Assembly: GCF_003939025.1 (NCBI RefSeq)
Contig: NZ_RQIH01000006.1
Coordinates: 186,001-250,000 of the forward strand
DNA length: 64,000 nucleotides
Source of the DNA: Rhizobium sophoriradicis
Lineage (GTDB): Bacteria > Pseudomonadota > Alphaproteobacteria > Rhizobiales > Rhizobiaceae
Direction: 5' to 3'
Positions 54,154 through 63,482 of the stretch are shown one piece after another. The translations under genes and the position numbers were made by a program. Every line of letters begins with the position of its first letter. The first letter of the stretch is position 1. The notes under the pieces were generated by a model. It saw only the letters and a program-made list of their open reading frames with translations. It was not told where the DNA came from and ran no database searches.

Positions 54154-56571
54154 ATGACGAAGAAAACGTCTGTAGCGAGCAGCACTGCCTACCCTGTTTT
54201 GCCTTTGCGCGACATCGTGGTGTTCCCGCATATGATCGTGCCGCTGTTCGTCGGACGGGAAAAATCGATCCGTGCGCTCGAAGAGGTCATGGGCTCCGAC
54301 AAGCAGATCATGCTGGTGACGCAGATCAACGCCAGCGACGATGATCCGGACCCTTCGGCGATCCACAATGTCGGCACGGTCGCCAATGTGCTGCAGCTGC
54401 TTAAGCTGCCCGACGGCACCGTCAAGGTTCTGGTCGAAGGCCGCGCTCGCGCCGAGATCGACACCTATACCAGCCGCGAAGATTTTTATGAGGCGCTCGG
54501 CCATGTGCTCGAGGAGCCGCATGACGATCCTGTCGAGCTGGAAGCTCTTTCGCGCTCGGTCGTTTCCGAATTCGAGAGCTATGTAAAGCTCAACAAGAAG
54601 ATTTCGCCCGAAGTGGTTGGCGCTGCCAGCCAGATCGACGACTATTCCAAGCTTGCCGATACAGTCGCCTCGCACCTGTCGATCAAGATCACCGAGAAGC
54701 AGGAGATGCTGGAGACGACCAGCGTCAAGGCTCGCCTCGAAAAGGCTCTCGGCTTCATGGAAGGCGAGATCTCGGTTCTGCAGGTCGAAAAGCGCATCCG
54801 TTCGCGCGTCAAGCGCCAGATGGAAAAGACCCAGCGCGAATACTACCTCAATGAGCAGATGAAGGCGATCCAGAAGGAGCTCGGCGACGGCGAGGAAGGC
54901 CGCGACGAGATGAGCGAACTGGAAGAGCGCATCGCCAAGACCAAGCTCTCCAAGGAGGCCCGTGAAAAGGCCGATGCGGAGCTGAAGAAGCTGCGCCAGA
55001 TGAGCCCGATGTCGGCGGAAGCCACCGTCGTGCGCAACTATCTGGACTGGCTGCTCGGCATTCCCTGGGGCAAGAAGTCGAAGATCAAGGCCGATCTCAA
55101 CAATGCCGAGAAGATCCTCGAAGCCGATCACTTCGGTCTCGACAAGGTCAAGGAGCGCATCGTCGAATATCTCGCCGTGCAGGCCCGCGCCACCAAGATC
55201 AAGGGCCCGATCCTCTGCCTCGTCGGCCCTCCGGGCGTCGGCAAGACCTCGCTCGCCCAGTCGATCGCCAAGGCGACCGGCCGTGAGTATGTCCGCATGG
55301 CGCTCGGCGGCGTTCGCGACGAAGCCGAAATCCGCGGTCACCGCCGCACCTATATCGGCTCGATGCCCGGCAAGGTCATCCAGTCGATGAAGAAGGCGAA
55401 GAAGTCCAACCCGCTCTTCCTGCTCGACGAGATCGACAAGCTCGGCCAGGACTATCGCGGCGATCCGTCCTCTGCTCTGCTCGAAGTGCTCGATCCGGCG
55501 CAGAACTCGACCTTCATGGACCACTACCTCGAAGTCGAATACGATCTGTCCGATGTGATGTTCATCACCACGGCGAACACGCTGAACATTCCGGCGCCGC
55601 TGATGGACCGCATGGAAATCATCCGCATCGCCGGCTACACCGAGGATGAAAAGCGCGAGATCGCCAAGCGGCACCTGCTGCCGAAGGCCATCAAGGAACA
55701 TGCGTTGCAGCCGGAAGAATTCTCGGTCAGCGACGACGCCCTGATGGCGATCAGCCAGCAGTATACCCGCGAAGCCGGTGTCCGCAGCTTCGAACGCGAA
55801 TTGATGAAGCTCGCCCGCAAGGCGGTCACCGAGATCATCAAGGGCAAGACGAAGTCCGTTCACGTGACGGCCGCCAACATCGCCGATTACCTCGGCGTCC
55901 CGCGCTTCCGTCACGGCGAAGCCGAGGGCGAGGATCAGGTCGGCGTCGTTACCGGTCTTGCCTGGACGGAAGTCGGCGGCGAGCTGCTGACCATCGAAGG
56001 CGTGATGATGCCGGGCAAGGGCCGCATGACGGTCACCGGCAATCTGAAGGACGTCATGAAGGAATCGATCTCGGCAGCGGCTTCCTATGTCCGTTCGCGC
56101 GCCGTCGATTTCGGCATCGAGCCGCCGATGTTCGAAAAGAACGACATCCACGTGCACGTGCCGGAAGGCGCGACGCCGAAGGATGGCCCCTCGGCCGGCG
56201 TCGCCATGGCGACCGCCATCGTCTCGATCATGACCGGCATCCCGGTCAACAGGCACGTGGCCATGACCGGTGAGATCACCCTTCGCGGCCGTGTGCTGCC
56301 GATCGGCGGTCTCAAGGAAAAGCTGCTCGCGGCGCTCCGCGGCGGCATCAAGAAGGTGCTGATTCCGGAAGAGAACGCCAAGGATCTGGCGGAGATCCCG
56401 GACAATGTGAAGAACAGCATGGAGATCATCCCGGTCTCCCGCATGGGCGAGGTGATCAAGCACGCGCTCGTCCGCCGGCCCGAGCCGATCGAGTGGGATG
56501 GCACGGTGGAAACGCCGGTGATCACATCGGTCGAAGGCCTTGATGAGACGGGCGCAACCATAGCGCATTGA
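54154..56571 (+). CDS. lon: ATP-dependent protease Lon
   Basis: Lon degrades misfolded and regulatory proteins. The 805-residue protein shows the N-terminal LON domain ([15 protein letters not shown]), coiled-coil, and AAA+ domain with Walker [11 protein letters not shown] and Walker [10 protein letters not shown]. The C-terminal protease domain has catalytic Ser in [13 protein letters not shown] and Lys in [12 protein letters not shown]. The start ATG has GAAAGGA seven bases upstream. It is followed by a strong terminator and hupB, the common rhizobial order. Confidence 0.98.
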   Translation: MTKKTSVASSTAYPVLPLRDIVVFPHMIVPLFVGREKSIRALEEVMGSDKQIMLVTQINASDDDPDPSAIHNVGTVANVLQLLKLPDGTVKVLVEGRARAEIDTYTSREDFYEALGHVLEEPHDDPVELEALSRSVVSEFESYVKLNKKISPEVVGAASQIDDYSKLADTVASHLSIKITEKQEMLETTSVKARLEKALGFMEGEISVLQVEKRIRSRVKRQMEKTQREYYLNEQMKAIQKELGDGEEGRDEMSELEERIAKTKLSKEAREKADAELKKLRQMSPMSAEATVVRNYLDWLLGIPWGKKSKIKADLNNAEKILEADHFGLDKVKERIVEYLAVQARATKIKGPILCLVGPPGVGKTSLAQSIAKATGREYVRMALGGVRDEAEIRGHRRTYIGSMPGKVIQSMKKAKKSNPLFLLDEIDKLGQDYRGDPSSALLEVLDPAQNSTFMDHYLEVEYDLSDVMFITTANTLNIPAPLMDRMEIIRIAGYTEDEKREIAKRHLLPKAIKEHALQPEEFSVSDDALMAISQQYTREAGVRSFERELMKLARKAVTEIIKGKTKSVHVTAANIADYLGVPRFRHGEAEGEDQVGVVTGLAWTEVGGELLTIEGVMMPGKGRMTVTGNLKDVMKESISAAASYVRSRAVDFGIEPPMFEKNDIHVHVPEGATPKDGPSAGVAMATAIVSIMTGIPVNRHVAMTGEITLRGRVLPIGGLKEKLLAALRGGIKKVLIPEENAKDLAEIPDNVKNSMEIIPVSRMGEVIKHALVRRPEPIEWDGTVETPVITSVEGLDETGATIAH

Positions 56572-56613
56572 GTGGCGCTTGCCACATTTATGCCCATTTG
56601 GCGCAAAAGACGC

Positions 56614-56644
56614 AAAAAGGCTGGCGGAAACGCCAGCCTTTTTT
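56614..56644 (+). terminator. Rho-independent terminator of lon
   Basis: The perfect stem AAGGCTGGCG pairs with CGCCAGCCTT (56617-56626 with 56631-56640) around a GAAA tetraloop. T's continue to 56644, and an A-run precedes it. It is about 45 bases after the lon stop, and is the clearest terminator in the window. Confidence 0.95.
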
Positions 56645-56777
56645 GTGAAAACGTCATGGAGACGCTTGCTTTTCCTTGATTTGCAGGGCTTTTGGGTTCC
56701 CGGCGGGCCTGATGAAACCTATTCTGCGCCTAGCTTACATTTGAGTCGTTTCATACCATTTAGAAAGGGGTGGAAAC

Positions 56778-57053
56778 ATGAACAAGAATGAACTCGTGTC
56801 CGCAGTGGCCGAAAAGGCAGGACTGACGAAGTCTGACGCGGCTTCCGCTGTCGACGCGGTTTTCGACGTTGTCCAGGCTGAACTCAAGAACAAGGGCGAC
56901 ATCCGCCTCGCAGGGTTCGGCAGCTTCACCGTTTCTCATCGTGCCGCATCGAAGGGCCGCAACCCGTCCACCGGCGCTGAAGTCGATATTCCGGCTCGCA
57001 ACGTGCCGAAGTTCACGCCCGGCAAGGGCCTGAAGGACGCCGTCAACGGCTGA
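56778..57053 (+). CDS. hupB: DNA-binding protein HU (beta-like)
   Basis: HU is a histone-like dimer that bends and compacts DNA. The 91-residue protein has the classic sequence: MNKNELVSAVAEKAGLTKSD, AGFGSFTV and the DNA-arm region GRNPSTGAEVDIPARNVPKF with its conserved Pro and Arg. It follows lon, as in many proteobacteria. The start ATG is behind GAAAGGGG. A terminator follows about 55 bases after the stop. Confidence 0.97.
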   Translation: MNKNELVSAVAEKAGLTKSDAASAVDAVFDVVQAELKNKGDIRLAGFGSFTVSHRAASKGRNPSTGAEVDIPARNVPKFTPGKGLKDAVNG

Positions 57054-57108
57054 TTTGAGATTATCCGCCAGCCGTAAACGAGACCGGCTGTGTAGGGTTT
57101 TTTTGAGA

Positions 57109-57135
57109 GGGGTTCGGCATTGCCGGGCCCCTTTT
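57109..57135 (+). terminator. Probable rho-independent terminator of hupB
   Basis: GGGGTTCGGC pairs with GCCGGGCCCC (57109-57118 with 57122-57131, two G-T wobbles) around an ATT loop, followed by TTTT. A second, weaker hairpin CAGCCG/CGGCTG followed by GGTTTTTTT lies just before it. Confidence 0.78.
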
Positions 57136-57184
57136 CGTTATGGCCGCTTGCCGCATACGGCACTTTGTTTTACCACGGAGCTGT

Positions 57185-57324
57185 TCTCAGGGCGGGGTGA
57201 AACTCCCCACCGGCGGTAAGGGCTGCGGCCCGAGCCCGCGAGCGTCTTCCCAAGCTTCGGTTAGGGAGGGGTCAGCAGATCCGGTGCGATTCCGGAGCCG
57301 ACGGTATAGTCCGGATGAAAGAGA
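57185..57324 (+). ncRNA. FMN riboswitch (RFN element)
   Basis: The conserved RFN sequence blocks are all present: TCAGGGCGGGGTGAAACTCC, ACCGGCGGTAAGGG, AGCCCGCGAGCG, GGTCAGCAGATCCGGTG, TCCGGAGCCGACGG and TATAGTCCGGATGAAAGAGA. This aptamer binds FMN and represses riboflavin synthesis or uptake genes. The next gene is the riboflavin transporter ribN, which fits. The aptamer looks intact. Confidence 0.97.
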
Positions 57325-57413
57325 ATGAGCATGGCCGCGCGCGGGCAGGGGACTGCCGGCCTCAGCGTGTCGTCGCCTCATGCGTCCTGATTTATGTTGG
57401 TCCCAGGTTTCGG

Positions 57414-58328
57414 ATGAAAGACATGAATCAGAATTCCCTTGCAGTCTCGCAATCGCGCGCCCTTGCCGGCGCAACTTTCATGGTGCTTGGAGGCGTGGCC
57501 TTTTCGCTCCTCAACGTCGTCACCCAGTGGCTGACCATGAAGCTCGCCTTTCCTCCGGCCTCGGCGGCCTTCTGGCAATATGCCTACGCCTTCCTTTTCT
57601 CCTTGCCCTTCCTGCGCAAGGCAGGTCTTTCGGCCATGCGCACCAACTATCCTTGGCGGCATGTCGTGCGCGTGGTCTTTGCCGCGCTCGGCGTCGCGGC
57701 CTGGGTTTCCGGCCTTGCTTCGGTGCCGATCTGGCAGGCGATTGCGCTCGTCATGACCTCGCCCTTCTTCATCATCCTCGGCGCCCGCCTGTTCCTCGGC
57801 GAGCGCGTCGGCGCCGCCTGATGGGCGGCCACCGCTGTCGGCTTTGCCGGCGCGATGATCATCCTGCAGCCATGGTCCGACAGCTTCACCTGGGCAGCAT
57901 TGCTGCCGGTGCTCTCGGCGCTGCTCTGGGGCGCATCGTCGCTGATCACCAAGAGCCTGACCGGCATTGAGAAGCCGGAGACGATCACCGTCTGGCTGCT
58001 GGTGCTGCTGACGCCGATCAACGGCGGGCTGGCGCTTGCGGCGGGCCTTGCCGTGCCGACGGGTGCGACGCTAGCGCTCTTCCTGCTGGCGGGCCTCCTG
58101 ACGGTCGTGGCGCAATATCTGCTGACCCTTGCCTATGCCAGCGCCGACGCTGCCTATGTGCAGCCGTTCGACGATCTGAAGCTGCCGCTCAATGTGCTCG
58201 CCGGCTGGCTGTTCTTCGGTTATGCGCCGGCCGGTTATCTCTGGCTGGGAGCCGGATTGATCCTCGCCGCATCGCTCTTCATCATGCGCAACGAGATCCG
58301 CCGGGAAAGGCAAGCGGCCTCCTCGTGA
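57414..58328 (+). pseudogene. ribN: Riboflavin transporter RibN (EamA/DMT), interrupted by an in-frame TGA
   Basis: RibN is a DMT-type riboflavin importer known from Rhizobium leguminosarum, usually under FMN-riboswitch control, as here. The frame starts MKDMNQNSLAVS (ATG 57423 is the alternative) and covers the first EamA half, then meets TGA at 57819-57821 after RLFLGERVGAA. The same frame continues as WAATAVGFAGAMIILQPW to TGA at 58326-58328, encoding the second EamA half. The joined product would be about 304 residues, the normal length. CGA or TGG to TGA would explain it. Either a null allele or an error. Confidence 0.88.
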
Positions 58329-58340
58329 AAATGTCACGGA

Positions 58341-58358
58341 CTGTCATGTCTCTGTCAT
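58341..58358 (+). promoter_or_regulatory. Perfect Pho box
   Basis: CTGTCAT (58341-58347), four bases, then CTGTCAT (58352-58358) is an exact match to the PhoB-binding direct repeat of rhizobia. It is about 50 bases upstream of the esterase-like/phytase gene's start, so that gene should be induced at low phosphate. Confidence 0.88.
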
Positions 58359-58410
58359 GGCAGTCCCGCAGAAAACCCATGTTTCGACTATTCGACACAT
58401 GGGGGATTTC

Positions 58411-60609
58411 ATGACAATTTCATCGCGCAAGGCAGCGCTTGCTGCCGTGCTTCTCGCATCCGTCGCCCTTCCGGCCGCGGCCGAACCGGTTTTTAACCGC
58501 ATCGCCTCTTTCCCGGTCGCCCAGAACCTGCCTGACGACAAGGACAAGCTCGCGGCGACATCGGCCGAAATCATCACCGCGACCGACGACGGCAAGACGC
58601 TGATCTACAGCGACAGCCCGCTCGGCGCGATCGGCTTCATCGACATCACCGATGCCAAGGCGCCGAAATCAGGCGGCGCGCTGATGATGGATGGCGAGCC
58701 GACATCGGTCACCTCGAGCGCCGGTAAGGCGCTCGTCGCCGTCAACACCTCCGAGAGCAAGGCGAAGCCCTCAGGCCGTCTGGCGATCGTCGACGTGGCG
58801 ACCAAGAAGATCGAGAGCACCTGCGATCTCGGCGGCCAGCCGGATTCGATCGCCCTCAACAAGGACAAGACGCTCGGCACTATTGCAATCGAAAACGAGC
58901 GCGACGAAGACGTCAATGACGGCAAGATCCCGCAGATGCCGGCCGGCGACCTCGTCGTCTTCCAGGTTAAGAACGGCACTGTTGATTGCGGCAGCATCAA
59001 GCATGTGACGCTAACCGGTCTCGCCGGCGTTGCCCCTGAGGATCCGGAGCCGGAATTCGTCGCCTTCAACGGGCTGAACGAGATTGCCCTGACGCTGCAG
59101 GAAAACAACGAGATCGTCATCATCGACGCCAATACGGCCGAGGTGAAGACGCATTTCTCCGCCGGCAGCATCGATCTCACCGGCATCGACACCAAGCGTG
59201 ATGGCGCCCTGAAATTCACCGGCGAATCGAAGGGCGTGCTGCGCGAGCCCGATGCCGTGAAGTGGCTGGACGACAACCGCCTCGTCGTTGCCGATGAAGG
59301 CGATTACCAGGGCGGCTCGCGCGGCTTCACCATCTTCGATAAGGCGGGCAAACTTCTCTACGAATCGGGCGCATCCTTCGAACGCGCCGTCGCCCATATC
59401 GGCCACTATCCGGAAAGCCGTTCGGGATCGAAGGGCGTCGAGCCGGAAGGCCTCGAAGCCGCCAAGTTCGGCGATGACCAATATTTCTTCCTGCTCGCCG
59501 AGCGCGCCTCGCTCGTCGGCGTCTATAAGGATACCGGTGCGGATCCCGAGCTCGTGCAGCTGCTGCCATCGGGCATTTCGCCGGAAGGCGCGGTCGCCAT
59601 TCCCCAGCGCAATCTACTGGCGACAGCCAACGAACTCGACCTCGGCAAGGATGGCGGAGCACGCTCGCATGTGATGATCTACGAGCGTTCGGAAGGTGGG
59701 AAAGCCTATCCGCAGATCGTCTCCGCCGATAAGGACGGCAATCCGATCGGCTTCGCAGCCCTTTCCGGTCTCGCTGCCGTTCCCGGCAAGCCGGGCATGC
59801 TCTATGCCGTCAGCGACAGCGTTCTCGGCTCGCAGCCGACGATCTACACGATCGATGCCAGCACGAAGCCGGCCGTCATCACCGACGCCCTCGTCGTCAA
59901 GCGTGACGGCGCCCCGGCTCAGAAGCTCGACATCGAAGGCATCGCGGTCGCCGCCGACGGCTCCTTCTGGCTCGCCTCGGAAGGCTATGGCGAGCGTCTC
60001 GTCCCGCACGCCCTCTACAACGTCAACGCCAAGGGCGATATCAAGGCCGAGATCGCCCTGCCGAAGGAACTCGCCGCCAACGAAATCCGCTTCGGTTTCG
60101 AAGGTGTGACCATTATCGGCAGCGGCGACGATGCCACGCTCTGGATGGCGGTTCAGCGCGAGTGGGCCGACGACGAGAAGGGCTTCGTCAAGCTCGTCTC
60201 CTACAATCCGAAGAAGAAGGAATGGGGCGCCGTGCGCTATCCGCTCGACAAGACGGAAAGCGGCTGGGTCGGCCTGTCGGAAATTTCGGCTCAGGGCGAC
60301 AGCGTCTACATCATCGAGCGCGACAACCTCGTCGGCGATGCCGCCAAGCTGAAGAAGCTCTACAAGGTGGCGATCTCGGAGCTGAAGCCCGCCAAGCTCG
60401 GCGGCGAACTTCCCGTCGTCAAGAAGACCGAAGCCCACGACTTCCTCGGCGAGTTGAAGACGGCGACCAACGGCTACGTGCTCGACAAGCTCGAAGGCTT
60501 CACCTTCGATGCATCGGGCAAACCCTACGCCGTCACCGACAACGACGGCGTCAGCGACTCCTCCGGCGAGACCTTGTTCTTCCCGGTTGATCTCAGCGCG
60601 ACAAACTGA
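58411..60609 (+). CDS. Esterase-like phytase-family periplasmic protein
   Basis: A 732-residue secreted protein with a signal peptide (MTISSRKAALAAVLLASVAL... to AAA|EP). The body is a beta-propeller-like series of repeats, and the C-terminal half (about residue 380 on) matches the 'esterase-like activity of phytase' family (GFAALSGLAAVPGKPGMLYAV, KLDIEGIAVAADGSFWLASEG, FGFEGVTI, LDKLEGFTFDASGKPYAVTDN). It may release phosphate from organic phosphates. ATG 58411 follows GGGGGA and gives the signal peptide. A perfect Pho box is upstream and a terminator-like hairpin is downstream. Confidence 0.87.
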   Translation: MTISSRKAALAAVLLASVALPAAAEPVFNRIASFPVAQNLPDDKDKLAATSAEIITATDDGKTLIYSDSPLGAIGFIDITDAKAPKSGGALMMDGEPTSVTSSAGKALVAVNTSESKAKPSGRLAIVDVATKKIESTCDLGGQPDSIALNKDKTLGTIAIENERDEDVNDGKIPQMPAGDLVVFQVKNGTVDCGSIKHVTLTGLAGVAPEDPEPEFVAFNGLNEIALTLQENNEIVIIDANTAEVKTHFSAGSIDLTGIDTKRDGALKFTGESKGVLREPDAVKWLDDNRLVVADEGDYQGGSRGFTIFDKAGKLLYESGASFERAVAHIGHYPESRSGSKGVEPEGLEAAKFGDDQYFFLLAERASLVGVYKDTGADPELVQLLPSGISPEGAVAIPQRNLLATANELDLGKDGGARSHVMIYERSEGGKAYPQIVSADKDGNPIGFAALSGLAAVPGKPGMLYAVSDSVLGSQPTIYTIDASTKPAVITDALVVKRDGAPAQKLDIEGIAVAADGSFWLASEGYGERLVPHALYNVNAKGDIKAEIALPKELAANEIRFGFEGVTIIGSGDDATLWMAVQREWADDEKGFVKLVSYNPKKKEWGAVRYPLDKTESGWVGLSEISAQGDSVYIIERDNLVGDAAKLKKLYKVAISELKPAKLGGELPVVKKTEAHDFLGELKTATNGYVLDKLEGFTFDASGKPYAVTDNDGVSDSSGETLFFPVDLSATN

Positions 60610-60631
60610 GTCGTCACAGACATACAAAAGA

Positions 60632-60662
60632 AGAAGCCGGGCGAAAGCTCGGCCTCTTCTCT
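60632..60662 (+). terminator. Probable terminator of the phytase-like gene
   Basis: GCCGGGC pairs with GCTCGGC (one G-T wobble) around a GAAA loop, with flanking GAAG/CTTC-type pairs and a CTCTTCTCTTT tail. It lies about 25 bases beyond the stop. Confidence 0.65.
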
Positions 60663-60790
60663 TTGATGCCGTAACTCCTCACTTCCGTTATCACAGCCTT
60701 GATGCCGAGGACCCATGGGGCGTCCGCATTCGCAGTGAGGCGAGGGCATCCGACTGAAGAACATCTGCAAAGCAGAGGGCTTCGGCATGG

Positions 60791-60999
60791 ATGCTCGGGT
60801 CAAGCCCGAGCATGACGGAGATTGGGGGGAAACGGGCGGCAGGAGGCGAGATGCTGTAGCAATTCCAATAGCCTGCGTGGTGCCGCGACGTCGGAGTTTG
60901 GCATGGACGCTTCCCCACACTTCGTCATCCTCGGCCTTGAGCCGAGGATCCATGCCGCGGCCTCTCACGCATGCGGGTGCATGCTCGGCTCAAGGCCGC
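60791..60999. repeat. Three short palindromic repeats (ATGCTCGGG / ATCCTCGGC type)
   Basis: ATGCTCGGG-TCAAG-CCCGAGCAT (60791-60813), ATCCTCGGC-CTTGA-GCCGAGGAT (60927-60949) and an imperfect ATGCTCGGC-TCAAG-GCCGCGCAT (from 60981) share a 9-bp arm and a TCAAG or its complement as loop. Such elements are frequent in alphaproteobacterial intergenic regions. Confidence 0.8.
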
Positions 61000-61067
61000 G
61001 CATGAAGAAGGAGAGGCGTGAGGACGAGGTCGGCTCACCGATGCTTCGGCAGCCCCCAGCTCCAACC

Positions 61068-62054
61068 CTACCAGCGCTGATGCACATGCGGCGCGATCAA
61101 CCGCGCATAAATCTCGCGTGTTGCCGCCATGACATCGGCCGAGAGCGGCGCCAGATCGGCGGCGGCCGCATTGGCCTTGGCCTGTTCGCCATTGCGGGCG
61201 CCTGGAATGACGACGGTGACGGCGTCGCTCATCAGAATCCAGCGCAGCGCAAAGGCGGCCATGGTCCCGCCGGCGGGCACCAGCTTGCGCACCTCTTCCA
61301 CAGCCTGCAGGCCGACCTCGAATGGCACGCCGGCAAAGGTCTCGCCGACATCGAAGGCTTCGCCGTGGCGGTTGAAATTCCGGTGATCGTCGCTGGCAAA
61401 ATGCGTCTCGCGGGTGATCTTGCCGGAGAGCAGGCCGCTTGCCAGCGGCACACGGGCGATGATCGCCACGTTCCTGCGGCGCGCCTCGGCGAAGAACAGG
61501 TGATCGGGGCGCTGGCGGAAAATGTTGTAGATGATCTGGATGCTGACGACGCCGGGATATTCGATAGCCTTCAGCCCGTCCTCGACCTTTTCGACGCTGA
61601 CGCCGTAGCCCTTGATCTTGCCGGCCGTCTGCAGCGCGTCGAGACCTTCGAAGACCTCCGGCTGGTAAAACACTTCGCGCGGCGGGCAGTGCAACTGCAC
61701 CAAGTCGAGGCTGTCGACGGAAAGGTTTTTCAGGCTGCGGTCGATGAAGCCTTCGAGATTGGCCTTGCTGTAGCCTTCGGCGATATGCGGATTGAGGCGG
61801 CGGCCCGCCTTGGTGGCGACCATCGGGCGCTTGCCGCCGCGCGCCTTCAGTACGTCGGCAATGATTTTTTCCGAGCGGCCGTCGCCATAGACGTCAGCCG
61901 TATCGATGAAGGTCATGCCGGCGTCGAGTGCGGCATTCAGCGCCGCGCGCCCGTCCGCTTCGCTGATATCGCCCCATGAGCCGCCGATCTGCCAGGCGCC
62001 GAAGCCGACATTGGTGACGGTGAAGGGCATACGTCCGAAAGCATGGTGTTTCAT
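61068..62054 (-). CDS. Aldo/keto reductase
   Basis: A 328-residue NADPH-dependent reductase of the AKR superfamily. The catalytic set is visible: Asp and Tyr in FIDTADVYGDGRSE, Lys in VATKAG and His in VQLHCPP. The coenzyme site has IPGARNGEQAKAN near the end. The substrate is unknown. ATG 62054 (MKHHAFGRM) follows GGGAGAA; the longer frame begins with TTG. A RIME-like repeat abuts it upstream. Confidence 0.9.
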   Translation of the reverse strand: MKHHAFGRMPFTVTNVGFGAWQIGGSWGDISEADGRAALNAALDAGMTFIDTADVYGDGRSEKIIADVLKARGGKRPMVATKAGRRLNPHIAEGYSKANLEGFIDRSLKNLSVDSLDLVQLHCPPREVFYQPEVFEGLDALQTAGKIKGYGVSVEKVEDGLKAIEYPGVVSIQIIYNIFRQRPDHLFFAEARRRNVAIIARVPLASGLLSGKITRETHFASDDHRNFNRHGEAFDVGETFAGVPFEVGLQAVEEVRKLVPAGGTMAAFALRWILMSDAVTVVIPGARNGEQAKANAAAADLAPLSADVMAATREIYARLIAPHVHQRW

Positions 62055-62070
62055 GAGAAATTCTCCCAAT

Positions 62071-62174
62071 GCATGTTGTCCGGAAGTGTGCAGCGGTTCC
62101 GGGATAACGACATGCGTAAAAACAAAGAACTAAAGCGCGTCGCATGAACCAAGTTCAATGCGACGCGCTTTAGG
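62071..62174. repeat. RIME-like intergenic repeat (long copy)
   Basis: It begins GCATGTTGTCCGGAAGTGTG, continues GCAGCGGTTCCGGGATAACG and ACATGCGTAAAAACAAAGAAC, and ends with TAAAGCGCGTCGCATGAACC and a complementary AAGTTCAATGCGACGCGCTT half. This is the most complete copy, with both the left hairpin and the CGCGTCGCAT/ATGCGACGCG palindrome. It sits between the divergent aldo/keto reductase and cupin genes. Confidence 0.88.
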
Positions 62175-62304
62175 TGATGAAAGATATTGGCCTATCAGCC
62201 GGGCGACTATGCGGCAATTGCCGATCCGGCCTTGATTGGTCGCTTCGATGAAATATCGTCAGCTTACAAGGCTTCAACCGCAATGGAATAGAAAAGGAAA
62301 AATC

Positions 62305-62715
62305 ATGGAGATCAAACCCGCCGGCTCTCGCCCCTCGATGAAACCGCCGGCCGATTATTTCACCGGCGCCGTTCGCCAAGATCCGCTGATCGAGCCGCCG
62401 GCGCCCGCCCGGGTACGGGCAACCTCCGTCACCTTCGAACCCGGCGCCCGCACGGCCTGGCACACGCATCCGCTCGGCCAGACGCTGATCGTCACCTCGG
62501 GCAAGGGCCTTGCCCAGAGCTGGGGCGATGACATCCGCGAGATTCGCGCCGGCGACACCGTCTGGTTCGCGCCGGGCGAAAAACATTGGCACGGTGCTGG
62601 CCCGGACACGGCGATGACGCATATCGCCATACACGAGGCGCTGGACGGCAAACATGTCGACTGGATGGAGCATGTCAGCGACGCGCAATATTCCGGCGCG
62701 GTGTCGGCCGGTTAG
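62305..62715 (+). CDS. Metal-binding cupin protein
   Basis: A 136-residue cupin with likely metal ligands in AWHTHPLGQ and a second His in GEKHWHGAG, which form the usual three-His site with a Gln or Glu in HPLGQTLIV. Such proteins include quercetinase-like and carboxymuconolactone-linked cupins; the substrate is unknown. ATG 62305 follows GGAAAA and gives [10 protein letters not shown]. It overlaps the converging methyltransferase gene by four bases. Confidence 0.88.
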   Translation: MEIKPAGSRPSMKPPADYFTGAVRQDPLIEPPAPARVRATSVTFEPGARTAWHTHPLGQTLIVTSGKGLAQSWGDDIREIRAGDTVWFAPGEKHWHGAGPDTAMTHIAIHEALDGKHVDWMEHVSDAQYSGAVSAG

Positions 62716-63317
62716 AGCCGTTTCAGGCAATAGGAAAAATGCGCATGTGATTCGACGGTCAGGAACTCGAATTGCCAGCCATAATCCTTGCAGAATTTGG
62801 TGACCGCCTCGACGACGCCGTAGACGATCGGCTTGACCGTATTGCCGGTGCAGAAATCATGCCCGGCAATGCGCCCTGTCCGCTTCACTTTCTTTTCGCA
62901 GAGCAGCAGCTCCTGCCAGGTGAGTTCGAAGGAATGGTCGGTATCGATATAGGCCCAGTCGAGAAAGTCGTCCTCGAATTCGGCCAGCTTTTCGAGAGAC
63001 GTGCCCTGCATCAGGTGCAGCCGCCCGGCCGCGATCTCGGCCGCGAATTGCGTGTGGATCGAATCGAGGCCGGAGCTGTAGCGGTCCATCGACCAGGGAT
63101 CGATGAGGTAGAGCTGCGCCGGGCGGTTCTTTTCCAGGATTTCCGCCGTATATTCGCCGAAGGCGGCCCCCACCTCGACGCCGATGCCGCCATTCGGGAT
63201 CCGGTAGAGCAACTCGCCGCGATCCGGCAACAGGCGGGCGTTTTCTATATGATGGGCGCTGAGTGGGGTGCGCGGCATGCTCGCCCTAAGCGCCTGCCTT
63301 TCTTCACGTGTCTTCAT
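62712..63317 (-). CDS. Class I SAM methyltransferase (Methyltransf_24-like)
   Basis: A 201-residue protein with the SAM-binding motif [18 protein letters not shown], the acidic residue in LYLIDPW and the loop [13 protein letters not shown] later AGHDFCTGN fits the small methyltransferase group often placed near surface polysaccharide genes. The substrate is unknown. The start at 63317 ([10 protein letters not shown]) was chosen because the upstream frame is Pro/Arg-rich. It is divergent from the following hypothetical gene. Confidence 0.82.
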   Translation of the reverse strand: MKTREERQALRASMPRTPLSAHHIENARLLPDRGELLYRIPNGGIGVEVGAAFGEYTAEILEKNRPAQLYLIDPWSMDRYSSGLDSIHTQFAAEIAAGRLHLMQGTSLEKLAEFEDDFLDWAYIDTDHSFELTWQELLLCEKKVKRTGRIAGHDFCTGNTVKPIVYGVVEAVTKFCKDYGWQFEFLTVESHAHFSYCLKRL

Positions 63318-63482
63318 CTCTGATCTCGGATTGCGGGCGGTTGACGGCCCAGATGCGGGTCTGCGGGGAACGTAGGAGCAGGGGACCTCGATGACAACCA
63401 CATGACGGGAATTTGCTTCTTTCGGACAAATCGCTAAGTTTCATTCGTGGACCGACGAAAAAGCCTCGGGAGGAGCGATTTC

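Larger units (their letters stand above)
60610..61067. other. Repeat-rich intergenic region
   Basis: The 458 bases between two convergent genes hold a terminator-like hairpin (60632-60662) and three palindromic repeats. No gene is seen; frames here are antisense or overlap the repeats. Confidence 0.6.

Noticed and set aside
54037..56568. Long open frame of 843 codons on the minus strand
   Set aside because: It is antisense to lon throughout and is only open because of lon codon bias; it has no domain.
60822..61979. Plus-strand open frame of 385 codons
   Set aside because: Mostly antisense to the aldo/keto reductase and starts in the repeat region.
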